This document shows positions 1-6,321 of a stretch of 12,357 bases of DNA, piece after piece. Positions within the stretch are counted from its first letter, which is position 1, and every line of letters begins with the position of its first letter. Source of the stretch: an uncultured Alphaproteobacteria bacterium (lineage in GTDB: Bacteria; Pseudomonadota; Alphaproteobacteria; RF32; CAG-239); assembly GCA_910580155.1 (NCBI GenBank), contig CAJTWX010000052.1:1-12357 (forward strand), written 5' to 3'. The notes beneath the pieces were generated by a model, which had not been told where the DNA came from, ran no database searches, and saw only the letters and a list, made by a program, of their open reading frames with translations. A program made the translations under genes and the position numbers.

Positions 1-50
1 GTGAGTCATTGCGAGGGCATTCTTTTTTCGTGAGTCATTGCGAGGAGGAC
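1..50. repeat. Tandem partial copies of the 'gtcattgcgagg' repeat at the left edge
   Basis: The sequence gtgagtcattgcgagg starts at base 1 and again at base 30, a period of 29. The first copy continues as 'gcattcttttttc' and stops. The second continues into a full-length repeat arm that ends at base 71. The first 20 bases of the window recur exactly at 12330-12349. The first copy is therefore a truncated unit of the dispersed repeat family. Repeats at both edges suggest the window may be a contig that broke in repeats, but that cannot be decided from the sequence. Confidence 0.8.
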
Positions 51-71
51 GCAGTCCGACGTGGCAATCTC
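34..71 (+). repeat. Left inverted arm of the GIY-YIG element
   Basis: The arm runs from GTCATTGCGAGGA to GACGTGGCAATCTC. It contains a small internal hairpin, GGAC-gca-GTCC, at 47-57. It pairs with the arm at 420-453 and matches the arm at 10394-10430 closely. It lies 18 bases beyond the stop codon of the GIY-YIG gene. Confidence 0.85.
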
Positions 72-89
72 ACCCCTCAAGAGCATTCC

Positions 90-371
90 TTATAAATGAT
101 AATACAAATCAATCCATTCGGGATTCATACTTTCAATTAAATCTATTTTTCGTTTTCTGTTTCCCGCCTTTAATATTTTCTCTCGGTCAATAGCCATTCC
201 GACGTCTTCATAAACTTCATAATACCCTAACTTATCGACATTATATTTTTGTGTAAAACCTTTGTTTAATTTCATTTTGTGCTCATAAATACGCTTAACC
301 AAATCTGTGGTAACACCAACATAAAGTGTTCCCTCTCTTTTATTAAAAAGTATATACACATAAGCAGTCAT
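90..371 (-). CDS. Small GIY-YIG endonuclease (YhbQ/UPF0213-like)
   Basis: A 93-residue single-domain GIY-YIG nuclease. This fold cleaves DNA with a metal-dependent active site and occurs in UvrC, homing endonucleases and small stand-alone proteins. The GIY part is seen as YVYIL (residues 4-8) and the YIG part as YVGVT (17-21). They are followed by the conserved Arg in VKRIYEHK (R27), the helix glutamate in REKIL (E64) and a NPEW tail (83-86), so all expected catalytic positions appear present. The start is the ATG at 371, with AAAGGAAC about 6 bases upstream. An upstream TTG at 392 extends the frame by 7 residues but lies inside the -10 box, so it is unlikely. No partner gene is adjacent. The flanking inverted repeats suggest that it acts on, or moves, its own repeat family. 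The fold assignment is secure; the biological role is inferred. Confidence 0.9.
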   Translation of the reverse strand: MTAYVYILFNKREGTLYVGVTTDLVKRIYEHKMKLNKGFTQKYNVDKLGYYEVYEDVGMAIDREKILKAGNRKRKIDLIESMNPEWIDLYYHL

Positions 372-390
372 CTTAAGTTCCTTTATAGTC

Positions 391-419
391 AAGATACTTT
401 ATTTTACATATAAAGTCAA
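391..419 (-). promoter_or_regulatory. Promoter of the GIY-YIG gene
   Basis: Read on the minus strand, a TTGACT -35 box (414-419) is separated by 17 bases from a TATCTT -10 box (391-396). The predicted start near 384 leaves a leader of about 13 nucleotides that carries the ribosome site. The -35 box abuts the right repeat arm, so the promoter would travel with the element. Confidence 0.6.
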
Positions 420-453
420 GAGATTGCCACGTCACTCCGTTCCTCGCAATGAC
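420..453 (-). repeat. Right inverted arm of the GIY-YIG element
   Basis: This is the inverted copy of the arm at 34-71. GAGATTGCCACGTC (420-433) and TCCTCGCAATGAC (441-453) are exact reverse complements of the inner and outer parts of the left arm. The middle is shorter and differs. Confidence 0.85.
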
Positions 454-466
454 TACCTAGCCTCTA

Positions 467-584
467 GTCATTGCGAAGCGCACCGTAAGGTAGCAGCTGA
501 AGCAATCCACATCTATGCGATAGCATTCCTTACCCCTCCCATACTCTCCAAAGATTGCCGCATCACTCCGTCCCTCGCAATGAC
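467..584. mobile_element. Gene-less (MITE/REPIN-like) relative of the GIY-YIG element
   Basis: A left arm (467-508) and an inverted right arm (552-584) flank 43 bases without a gene. GTCATTGCGA (467-476) pairs with 575-584 and GCAATC (503-508) pairs with 553-558. The interior keeps the 11-mer agcattcctta (522-532), which also lies at 82-92 in the GIY-YIG element, a similar distance after the left arm (13 against 10 intervening bases). That shared internal word suggests an internal-deletion derivative of a gene-bearing copy. The two elements are separated by 13 bases. Confidence 0.6.
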
Positions 585-650
585 TATCGTCCCTCTCACC
601 CCCTGAAGGTGAGGAAGCCAACATCCTTTAAATATCCCCCTCCCTTAAAA

Positions 651-682
651 CAGGAAAAAGGGGAAAGAAAATCTTTCCCCTT
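651..682 (-). terminator. Rho-independent terminator of the M16-like gene
   Basis: A perfect 11-base-pair stem (658-668 with 672-682) has a three-base loop. On the minus strand it is followed by a short run of T. It lies 22 bases past the stop codon of the gene ending at 704. Confidence 0.8.
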
Positions 683-703
683 AATCTCATCACATTAGCT
701 GTT

Positions 704-1921
704 TCAAGCCTTTTCACTGTCTTTGAGCATTGCTTCCAGCCCGAGCATTGTCATCAGCTCCTGATAGCTATACGCTTCCTCTTCCGGTTCGGCAACGACG
801 ATATACGTCGGGCGCTTCTTACGAAAGACTGTGCGGGCAAGAACCTTAACATCGTGCTCCGTCGTGTCGCTGATACCCATAATGCGGTTAGAGATATTAT
901 ACATATCTCCGCGGCCGATAAGCTGCCAGGCAGTTTCGAGCGCCTTGTTGTCAGACTTTTCATACTTGTCAAGTTTCTCAACCATAGCAGCATTGCGGGA
1001 TTTCTCCATACGGCTCACCGAAGCTTCCGTATCACAAATGCGGTTCAGTGCTTTGACAAAGATGTCCGTAAGCTCCTTGGCTGTTGCAAATCGCGAAGTT
1101 ACCGTCACACGCATTGTGCGCAAACCGTAGTATCCGGCAATTTTGAACTCGACACCGGCATCACAAACACCGGCATCGGCGTATGCCCGCTCCAAACGGC
1201 GCAAAAACATACTCATCATCACATTGGCAGCCGGACTGTCACTCACGCTCAGATGTTTGACATCCCAGCCAAACATCAAACGGGTAAGCCCGTCAGAAGC
1301 ATCCATACGACCATAACCGCCGGTATAGATATTGCTGTCCACTTTAGGCTGCTTAATACCGGACTCAACCTCTCCGAAATACTGCGCAACAAGCTGCTTG
1401 ATTTCAGCAATCGGCTTTTTCGGACCCGAGATAACCAGAACCGCATTGGACGCCGTGTAGTAAGCATTCGCAAAAGCGCGGACTTCTTCCACGGTGCACG
1501 ATGTAACTGATTCCAGATACTCCTCTGTCGTGCGAACAAGGTCTGCACCGAAAGCCGTGTGCTTATAAAGCAACTTGGCACGGCGGACTGTCAGCGGAGC
1601 GGCATCATTCGTCTGTTTAACGATAGCCTGCTTGGCAAGTTCCACATATTCTTCAGTTATGCTTGTTGCCGTGAAGATGTGTGCAACTTTTTCGAGAACC
1701 TCTTCAAGGTCATCACCAACAGCAGTATAAGCTGTCATTGTCCCGCCGAAAACGGGAATGATACCTTTGACCTGAAAGAGAAGCACTCTTTCAAACAGAT
1801 TAGCCAGCCCGAGCTTAGGCTCATTAACGTGACCGACATTTACACTAAGGCAAACAGAATATTCGCCTGCATTACCAGCATAGACAACGGACGCACCGTT
1901 GTTCAATTGAAACTTATCCAT
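704..1921 (-). CDS. M16 (insulinase/processing-peptidase) family protein without its zinc-binding histidines
   Basis: A 405-residue protein of about the length of bacterial single-unit M16 peptidases and mitochondrial processing-peptidase subunits. The N-terminal half carries the family strand-helix order, and the C-terminal half has the second M16-type domain, including the YYTASNAVLVISG segment common in the family. Where active members have HxxEH, this one has N41-L-F-E44-R45: both histidines are replaced and only the glutamate is kept. Zinc binding and peptidase activity are therefore unlikely. Inactive M16 subunits usually pair with an active partner, but none is adjacent here. No signal peptide is evident, so a cytoplasmic location is inferred. 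The start is the ATG at 1921. No Shine-Dalgarno is visible, only an AT-rich leader. A TTG at 1945 would add 8 residues. A promoter and a terminator bracket the gene, so it is probably monocistronic. Confidence 0.75.
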   Translation of the reverse strand: MDKFQLNNGASVVYAGNAGEYSVCLSVNVGHVNEPKLGLANLFERVLLFQVKGIIPVFGGTMTAYTAVGDDLEEVLEKVAHIFTATSITEEYVELAKQAIVKQTNDAAPLTVRRAKLLYKHTAFGADLVRTTEEYLESVTSCTVEEVRAFANAYYTASNAVLVISGPKKPIAEIKQLVAQYFGEVESGIKQPKVDSNIYTGGYGRMDASDGLTRLMFGWDVKHLSVSDSPAANVMMSMFLRRLERAYADAGVCDAGVEFKIAGYYGLRTMRVTVTSRFATAKELTDIFVKALNRICDTEASVSRMEKSRNAAMVEKLDKYEKSDNKALETAWQLIGRGDMYNISNRIMGISDTTEHDVKVLARTVFRKKRPTYIVVAEPEEEAYSYQELMTMLGLEAMLKDSEKA

Positions 1922-1983
1922 AAAAATAGAATTTAAGTTAAACAAAAAAATTTAATTCTCAGAAAAATACGAAATGTAGTCTC

Positions 1984-2012
1984 TTCATACACTGTTAAAA
2001 CTTTTTTGTCAA
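1984..2012 (-). promoter_or_regulatory. Promoter of the M16-like gene
   Basis: On the minus strand a perfect TTGACA (2007-2012) is followed after 17 bases by TATGAA (1984-1989). The predicted start near 1977 gives an AT-rich leader of about 55 nucleotides. Confidence 0.7.
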
Positions 2013-2032
2013 CATTTTTTTTCACCCCGCCG

Positions 2033-2064
2033 AAAAAAAGCCCCCCGTTTCCGGAGGGCTTTTT
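2033..2064 (-). terminator. Terminator of the large lipoprotein gene
   Basis: A GC-rich hairpin pairs 2039-2047 with 2052-2060, with one mismatch and a four-base loop. It is flanked by A7 on one side and T5 on the other, so it could work in both directions. On the minus strand it follows the lipoprotein stop codon by about 18 bases and ends in a long T run. Confidence 0.85.
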
Positions 2065-2081
2065 CTAATCAGGGTACATTC

Positions 2082-4925
2082 TCAAGGATTGTAGTGGCTG
2101 TTAAACGTTACCGTCTGGCCATTTGGCGCTTTGACTGTGATATTGTAGCCGTTGATTTCGTAGGTATACCCGCGAATAACAAGGGCGTAATCTCCGTCAA
2201 CCACATTCTTCCAGCCAATAACCTTACAGCTTAACGCTTTGTCTATGGCAGACATCAGCTCGCCGCCGGAAAAATACCAACGAATAGCATCATTGTCATC
2301 CGAACCGCGTGCAGGCTGCCAAGGTTGCGTGGCATTGTTTTTGTCATACCCGACGGAATTATACTGCGTAAAGCTGTCTTGCTTATACATAAACTCACTG
2401 CTTTGCGGCAGCATCGTTTCATAATCGCAAACAGCATACGTCACGCCGTCTTCCCAGTTAAACACAAACGCACGTCGTGTCACCTTGGATGAAGGGTCAA
2501 ACGTTGCCGTCACCGTAAAGCTCTTTGGCTTGCCCAGATGCGGCGGTTCAGGTTCCTGCTGTTCCACATAAATATCGGTTGTACCGCTTGTGGAAACGCT
2601 TTTGCCGTCAACCGTTGTTCCGGCCACCGTCAGAATATGCGGCGTCACAACAAAGTTTCCTTCCGTGCGCGGCGTTCCAAACTTCTCGTTTTTAACAACA
2701 TTCATCCGAACGTTAAACGTGTGCCGGAAAGCCCCGTCATCAAAAGTAATCTCAGCATCCGTCGCTTCGGCTCTCAGGTCATCTCGGGTGGCAGTACCGT
2801 TTGTGAGCGTATAAGCATACAAACGCTTATAAGACTTCACCAACCACGGACTATCCGCCGCCTCCGAACTGTTTTCGCTATGCGTTTCAGTTGCGGCAAA
2901 CTTCGTATCCGCAGCATAAACTTTGCCGTTTGTCAAACCGTTAAGCCCGATAGTGAAACTCTTGGTAAAGGTTTGCACCTCGTCCGGAGCTTCAGTATGC
3001 GGCGTCGTTTTTGTCACCGTCACCGTCGTCGTGTTGCCGTTCCAGCTCTGGCTCGGAACATAAACAGGTTTGCCGGTTTCATCGGCAGACATCAGCAGAT
3101 ATCCGTTTGAAACCAAATCAGGCTGTGCTTCGCCATTCCACTCAACGCGGGTCACATAGTCATAAGCATATGCTTTATAGTTGACACCGTTAACCACCAT
3201 CATTGTGTAGTTAGGAGCCACATCAGCCCCCTGCCCTGCAAGCGAATACTTTCTTTCCGGAAAAGTTTTGGTAACTTCTCCGTCAATAAAAGTCACTTTA
3301 GGCGATGTTTCGGTAAAACCGAACATACCGCTTTCTCGACCGTTGGTTGCATCAGCCCGCCAGTTAGAAGTTGTATATACTGCCGTAAATTTCGTCACCT
3401 CCGAAAACTTCTTTTCGTCGTTTTCCGTAGACTGAGAAACACGCTGCAGCAGATTTTCACTCCACTCAAGCGAGGTTGTCACTTTGTTGCCAAAAGGCGT
3501 CGCCGTTGCATTGTGCCGTCCTGTGTAGTTGTAGGTAGAAGTCGTCTTGCTGCCATCGCTCCAGATAATGGTTTTGTCAACGATATAATCGTCCCCCTCA
3601 CCTTTGAGCGTATAAACAGAGTCCACTTTCGTTACATTCGGCTCTTTGCCGTTTTGCATCCGAAGGTTGACCACTTCTTCAATCAAATCCAGATGACACG
3701 TTCCGATAACGCCCTCAACCGTGTTGATTGATTTAAACAACTTGCCGTCTTTGTCTTCCGAAACTTTCTCCACTTCAAAACCGGTTTCCTCAAACGAAAG
3801 TTTCTGCGGTTCAATAACGTATGACCCGTATTCGCTCTCAAATTTAACCGGATACTGATAAGTAAAGCTGACCGCGCTTTCAAGCACCGTTTTGGCTTCT
3901 TTTCCGGTATTCGTAGAAACGTATGTACCCGTCATCGTCCGAACCGTAAAACCAACCTCGTTTTTCACCTCGGAAAACACCTTCTCGGAGAATTTTCCGG
4001 TTGAAACCGCATTAAACAGGCTGTCAAGCGAAGGCTGCTCACGTTCTTTCGGCGCCACCACCTCAAACGACAAGTTCACCTTATAAGTATTTGTAAACTC
4101 GCCCTTGTTGGTTTTGACCTTTTCGACAAGCTCATACGCATCATACGGACAATTAACAAACTTGCCCTCATAGCTGACATCTTCAACCTTAGTTGCCTCC
4201 GCGGTTACCACTTTATGATACCACGGTTTCAAGTCTGCCGTTGCCGACACTTCGCTGTTAGAAGTTCCCTTGATGGTATATTTTGCCTCAAACAGCAAAA
4301 CAGCCTTATAAGGGTCTTCAGTTTCGGTTTTCTGCCCGAAAGCTTCCGTAGTCTGGCCGATGAAGTTCACCACATCCACCTCAACGTGCGGAACAGCCAG
4401 CGTATCATTGCCGACAATCGCGGCAGGATAACGGTAGCCGTACGAAACCGTCGCTTTCTGCCCGTCTGAAAATTCAAACACGAGCACAACGTCTTCACCG
4501 AAAATCGCACCTTTCTTATATGGAAGACGCGATTCTACATACGAATTTTCAAGCTCCGCCGGCAGGTCGTCTTTTTTCAAGACGTCAATACGTTGCTTTG
4601 CAAGACGGACGTTAAGATAAGCCGTAGGATAAAACTTCATCGTCAGCTGTTCCTTCTCGTTATAAAACGTCGAAGTCTGCTTAAACGTCGCATCGCTTTT
4701 AACGAGCGTATCTTTCACCGAAACAGTCGCAAGCCCCGTACGCTCCGACGACCAATACAGGTCTTTGATAATCGTCACGGTGTCGGTTTCCGCCATCAGC
4801 GGATTGGTGATTTCATCCGTACACCCGATGGTACCGAACAGTGTTCCGGCAAGAAGCATCAGAACAACCAGAACCGGAAAGGCACGAAAGAGTGCCCCAC
4901 TCAAATTTTTCGTCTTTTTTCCCAT
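2082..4925 (-). CDS. Very large surface lipoprotein of Bacteroidales style, function unknown
   Basis: A 947-residue protein with a basic N terminus (GKKTK), a hydrophobic segment (about 16-31) and a lipobox T-I-G-C with Cys35, so it should be exported by Sec and lipidated. The mature chain is rich in Thr, Val, Lys and aromatic residues, with alternating strand-like patterns. A motif of the type F/I-x-W/F-x-D-G followed by a Tyr-rich strand recurs at least three times (FEFSDGQKATVSYGY, IIWSDGSKTTSTYNY, FNWEDGVTYAVCDY), which suggests repeated beta-sandwich or Ig-like modules. The ending (VIGWKNVVDGDYALVIRGYTYEI as its start) resembles, from memory, families common in Bacteroides. No enzymatic motif is seen; adhesion or glycan binding is only a guess. 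No Shine-Dalgarno precedes the ATG at 4925. The gene has its own terminator. Acquisition by transfer is possible. Confidence 0.75.
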   Translation of the reverse strand: MGKKTKNLSGALFRAFPVLVVLMLLAGTLFGTIGCTDEITNPLMAETDTVTIIKDLYWSSERTGLATVSVKDTLVKSDATFKQTSTFYNEKEQLTMKFYPTAYLNVRLAKQRIDVLKKDDLPAELENSYVESRLPYKKGAIFGEDVVLVFEFSDGQKATVSYGYRYPAAIVGNDTLAVPHVEVDVVNFIGQTTEAFGQKTETEDPYKAVLLFEAKYTIKGTSNSEVSATADLKPWYHKVVTAEATKVEDVSYEGKFVNCPYDAYELVEKVKTNKGEFTNTYKVNLSFEVVAPKEREQPSLDSLFNAVSTGKFSEKVFSEVKNEVGFTVRTMTGTYVSTNTGKEAKTVLESAVSFTYQYPVKFESEYGSYVIEPQKLSFEETGFEVEKVSEDKDGKLFKSINTVEGVIGTCHLDLIEEVVNLRMQNGKEPNVTKVDSVYTLKGEGDDYIVDKTIIWSDGSKTTSTYNYTGRHNATATPFGNKVTTSLEWSENLLQRVSQSTENDEKKFSEVTKFTAVYTTSNWRADATNGRESGMFGFTETSPKVTFIDGEVTKTFPERKYSLAGQGADVAPNYTMMVVNGVNYKAYAYDYVTRVEWNGEAQPDLVSNGYLLMSADETGKPVYVPSQSWNGNTTTVTVTKTTPHTEAPDEVQTFTKSFTIGLNGLTNGKVYAADTKFAATETHSENSSEAADSPWLVKSYKRLYAYTLTNGTATRDDLRAEATDAEITFDDGAFRHTFNVRMNVVKNEKFGTPRTEGNFVVTPHILTVAGTTVDGKSVSTSGTTDIYVEQQEPEPPHLGKPKSFTVTATFDPSSKVTRRAFVFNWEDGVTYAVCDYETMLPQSSEFMYKQDSFTQYNSVGYDKNNATQPWQPARGSDDNDAIRWYFSGGELMSAIDKALSCKVIGWKNVVDGDYALVIRGYTYEINGYNITVKAPNGQTVTFNSHYNP

Positions 4926-4964
4926 TTTTGAAAATTATTTAATAGTTCAACAATTTTTATGATA

Positions 4965-4994
4965 TATATATGGACAAACGCCCTCCGCTGTTAA
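4965..4994 (-). promoter_or_regulatory. Probable promoter of the large lipoprotein gene
   Basis: On the minus strand TTAACA (4989-4994) is followed after 18 bases by TATATA (4965-4970). The expected start near 4958 gives a leader of about 33 nucleotides, AT-rich and without a ribosome-binding site. The -35 box lies within a small imperfect inverted repeat (ctgtt/aacag). The region is AT-rich, so chance matches are possible. Confidence 0.45.
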
Positions 4995-5170
4995 ACAACA
5001 GAAAAAACGTTTGAAAAAGAAAGATTTCAAGTGTACCCCAATGATAATAAAACATAAAAAATAGTCAAAAGGGCACAATAATATTTTTTAGCGCTCTAAG
5101 CATATCACATATTTTATACAAAATCAAGCATTTTTTTGTATATTTTTTTGGTTTTATATGCAAATTTCAG

Positions 5171-5199
5171 TTGCTTTTTTATGTTTTTTCATATATAGA
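5171..5199 (+). promoter_or_regulatory. Possible promoter for the 5206-5457 transcript
   Basis: TTGCTT (5171-5176) lies 17 bases upstream of TATAGA (5194-5199), with a predicted start near 5206. The surroundings are very AT-rich, so the match is only suggestive. Its position immediately before a row of hairpins gives it some weight. Confidence 0.4.
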
Positions 5200-5205
5200 T
5201 AATAT

Positions 5206-5457
5206 CAGGCTGTTAAGATATAACAGTTTAGTGTATAAAAATAGCACGGAGTCTTGCAAATCTCCCACAGTACGGCACATTTTTCGTGTCGTTATATTTA
5301 AGCAGTTATTGCTCTGACTTAAATATATGTAAATACCCCCGTATAGAAACACCACGGGGAATTGCCGGCAAATGTACAAGATTGCATCAAAAAGCCGCAA
5401 ACATTAACTGAAAAGTTTTGCACTCCAAACCACCCCAATTAAGAGGCGGTTTTTTTA
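5206..5457 (+). ncRNA. Candidate structured RNA or leader upstream of the HTH genes
   Basis: No convincing gene lies between 4926 and 5471, yet the right half is unusually structured. In order there are CTGTTA/TAACAG (5210-5215 and 5221-5226), a perfect 10-base-pair stem (5293-5302 with 5318-5327), CCCCGT/ACGGGG (5337-5342 and 5354-5359), the palindrome TTGCCGGCAA (5362-5371) and a terminator at 5427-5457. A possible promoter precedes it. It could be an independent small RNA of about 250 nucleotides, or a 5' leader with an attenuator in front of the HTH operon. It does not resemble tmRNA, RNase P RNA or SRP RNA by their conserved motifs. Confidence 0.35.
5427..5457 (+). terminator. Terminator/attenuator immediately before the first HTH gene
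   Basis: AAACCaCC (5427-5434) pairs with GGcGGTTT (5445-5452), with one mismatch and a ten-base loop, and is followed by a T tract to 5456. The ribosome-binding site of the next gene starts directly after the T tract. Transcripts for that gene must therefore read through it or start within it, which makes attenuation plausible. Confidence 0.6.
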
Positions 5458-5471
5458 TAGGAAGAGGACCA

Positions 5472-5900
5472 ATGTATACTTTTGCAAACTTTAATAGAAA
5501 TACGAAAACCTACCAAAACTCCCCCAAAGCTCCCGCCACCATCGGCAAACGTTTAAAACAATGCCGCAAACAAGACGGATATACCATAAAAGAGATTGCC
5601 GCTTACCTGCGCAAATCTCCGAGCACCATCAGTAGATATGAAAACGGGCTGCTCGCAATCCCCTATAAAGACTTAGTCTTGCTGACATTGCTCTATTTTT
5701 ACAATATGGATTATTTTTGCGAACCGTTATACAAAGAATATCAGGCCCAAAGCGGCAGCGCTGCCGCCTTTCTCATAAAATATGCCCGATATTCCAACAA
5801 ATTTTATAATGCGCATATCTATTTTCCAACAAAATCCGAACAAGAAGCAATCACCATCATTGCCGGTTACACGCTGTTTCCGCTGCCGCGCATATTATAA
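5472..5900 (+). CDS. XRE-family helix-turn-helix protein
   Basis: A 142-residue protein with an N-terminal XRE/Cro-type DNA-binding domain at about residues 24-80. IGKRLKQCRKQDGYTIKEIAAYL gives helices 1-2 (residues 24-46), and S49-x-STISRYENG is the recognition helix with the typical SRYENG ending. The remaining 60 residues have aromatic patches (YFYNMDYF) and no recognised effector or peptidase domain. The start is the ATG at 5472, with GAGG five bases upstream; an in-frame TTG at 5418 lies before the terminator-like hairpin and is rejected. The stop codon overlaps the ribosome site of the next gene, so the two form an operon. It is probably a transcription regulator, possibly autoregulatory. 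Its targets are unknown; the palindromes at 6277-6318 are candidates by proximity only. Confidence 0.8.
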   Translation: MYTFANFNRNTKTYQNSPKAPATIGKRLKQCRKQDGYTIKEIAAYLRKSPSTISRYENGLLAIPYKDLVLLTLLYFYNMDYFCEPLYKEYQAQSGSAAAFLIKYARYSNKFYNAHIYFPTKSEQEAITIIAGYTLFPLPRIL

Positions 5901-5913
5901 AGGAGAAAACATA

Positions 5914-6237
5914 ATGCCCCTGATACAACTCACCCCCGAACTGATTGAAAAAAATCATTGGCGCTACCAAAACATAATTCATAAAAAAACCAACACCCGT
6001 ATCCGCAAAATCATCAAATACAGTCGTTTAGATATTGATGATTTAGCTCTCTTGCTTGATGTTTCCCCCATAACCTTCAAACATTATATGCAAGACTATA
6101 CCCAAATGCCGCTCAAAAAAATCTGGCTCCTCGGACAGATTTTAAACGTCAGTCTGGACTGCTTCCCCGACATAGGCTGGTGGCACGACTACCTTTTAAC
6201 TGAGCTGCCCGACCCCAAAGAACCGCCCAAACATTAA
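5914..6237 (+). CDS. Small HTH-like protein, second gene of the XRE pair
   Basis: A 107-residue protein. Residues 29-75 (starting RIRKIIKYSRLDIDDLALLL, then DVSPITFKHYMQD) follow the XRE helix pattern, with VSPITFKHYM in the recognition-helix position. The usual Q/E-N-G ending is absent, so the fold is likely but divergent. Its start ATG at 5914 has a strong AAAGGAG site overlapping the stop of the upstream gene, with 13 bases between the genes, indicating translational coupling. The frame is open further upstream, overlapping the first gene, but no start there has a comparable ribosome site. No clear terminator follows. Two different small HTH proteins in one operon may form a heteromeric regulator or a repressor/antagonist pair; this is inference. 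Confidence 0.7.
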   Translation: MPLIQLTPELIEKNHWRYQNIIHKKTNTRIRKIIKYSRLDIDDLALLLDVSPITFKHYMQDYTQMPLKKIWLLGQILNVSLDCFPDIGWWHDYLLTELPDPKEPPKH

Positions 6238-6276
6238 ATACCGTGTTTTTTGTAGATAACCTTGCCGGTATGGTTG

Positions 6277-6318
6277 TAATGTTTACATTAAGCAGGCAAA
6301 ATTAAACATTATAATGTT
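6277..6318 (+). promoter_or_regulatory. Double palindromic operator over the lon promoter -10 box
   Basis: Two perfect palindromes are built from the same six-base half-site. TAATGT-tt-ACATTA occupies 6277-6290 and AACATTATAATGTT occupies 6305-6318. The second contains a perfect TATAAT (6310-6315). A TTTACA inside the first is 22 bases from the -10 box, too far for a standard -35. The expected start near 6322 is just before the lon leader hairpin. A dimeric repressor binding both sites would block polymerase. The neighbouring HTH proteins are candidate binders, unproven. Confidence 0.55.
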
Positions 6319-6321
6319 GCA

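Larger units (their letters stand above)
34..453 (-). mobile_element. Putative GIY-YIG endonuclease element bounded by inverted repeats
   Basis: The unit has inverted arms at 34-71 and 420-453. The outermost 13 bases (34-46 and 441-453) are perfect inverted copies, as are the innermost 14 (58-71 and 420-433); the middle of the arms differs. Between them lie one complete gene on the minus strand (90-371) and a promoter whose -35 box begins one base inside the right arm. Nothing else is inside, so the unit looks like a compact, self-contained transposable cassette. No target-site duplication is visible. The mobile status is inferred from this architecture and from the gene-less relatives at 467-584 and 10392-10482. 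REPIN/RAYT systems have a comparable logic but use a different enzyme. Confidence 0.6.

Noticed and set aside
1..50. CRISPR-like array of short repeats with spacers of 9-10 bases
   Set aside because: Only two copies occur at each edge, the spacers are far too short and no cas gene is present. The copies are truncated units of the dispersed repeat.
34..584. Target-site duplications around the repeat elements
   Set aside because: The bases flanking each of the three elements were compared, and no duplication longer than two bases is consistent.
424..606. 60-residue open frame on the plus strand
   Set aside because: It runs through the right arm of one repeat element and the whole of the next, has no ribosome site, and its content follows from the repeat sequence.
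854..1510. 218-residue open frame opposite the M16-like gene
   Set aside because: It is antisense to a recognisable protein family and has no ribosome site or recognisable domain.
4926..5000. Bacteroidetes-type promoter (TTTG and TAnnTTTG) before the large lipoprotein
   Set aside because: A TTTG is present, but no matching -7 element lies at the right distance. A standard -35/-10 pair fits better.
5179..5400. 73-residue open frame on the minus strand in the gap before the HTH genes
   Set aside because: It has no ribosome site, its composition is unlike the neighbouring proteins, and the region is better explained by plus-strand hairpins.
6238..6271. Terminator for the HTH operon
   Set aside because: ATACCG/CGGTAT gives only six pairs with a 22-base loop, and the T run is inside the loop instead of after the stem.
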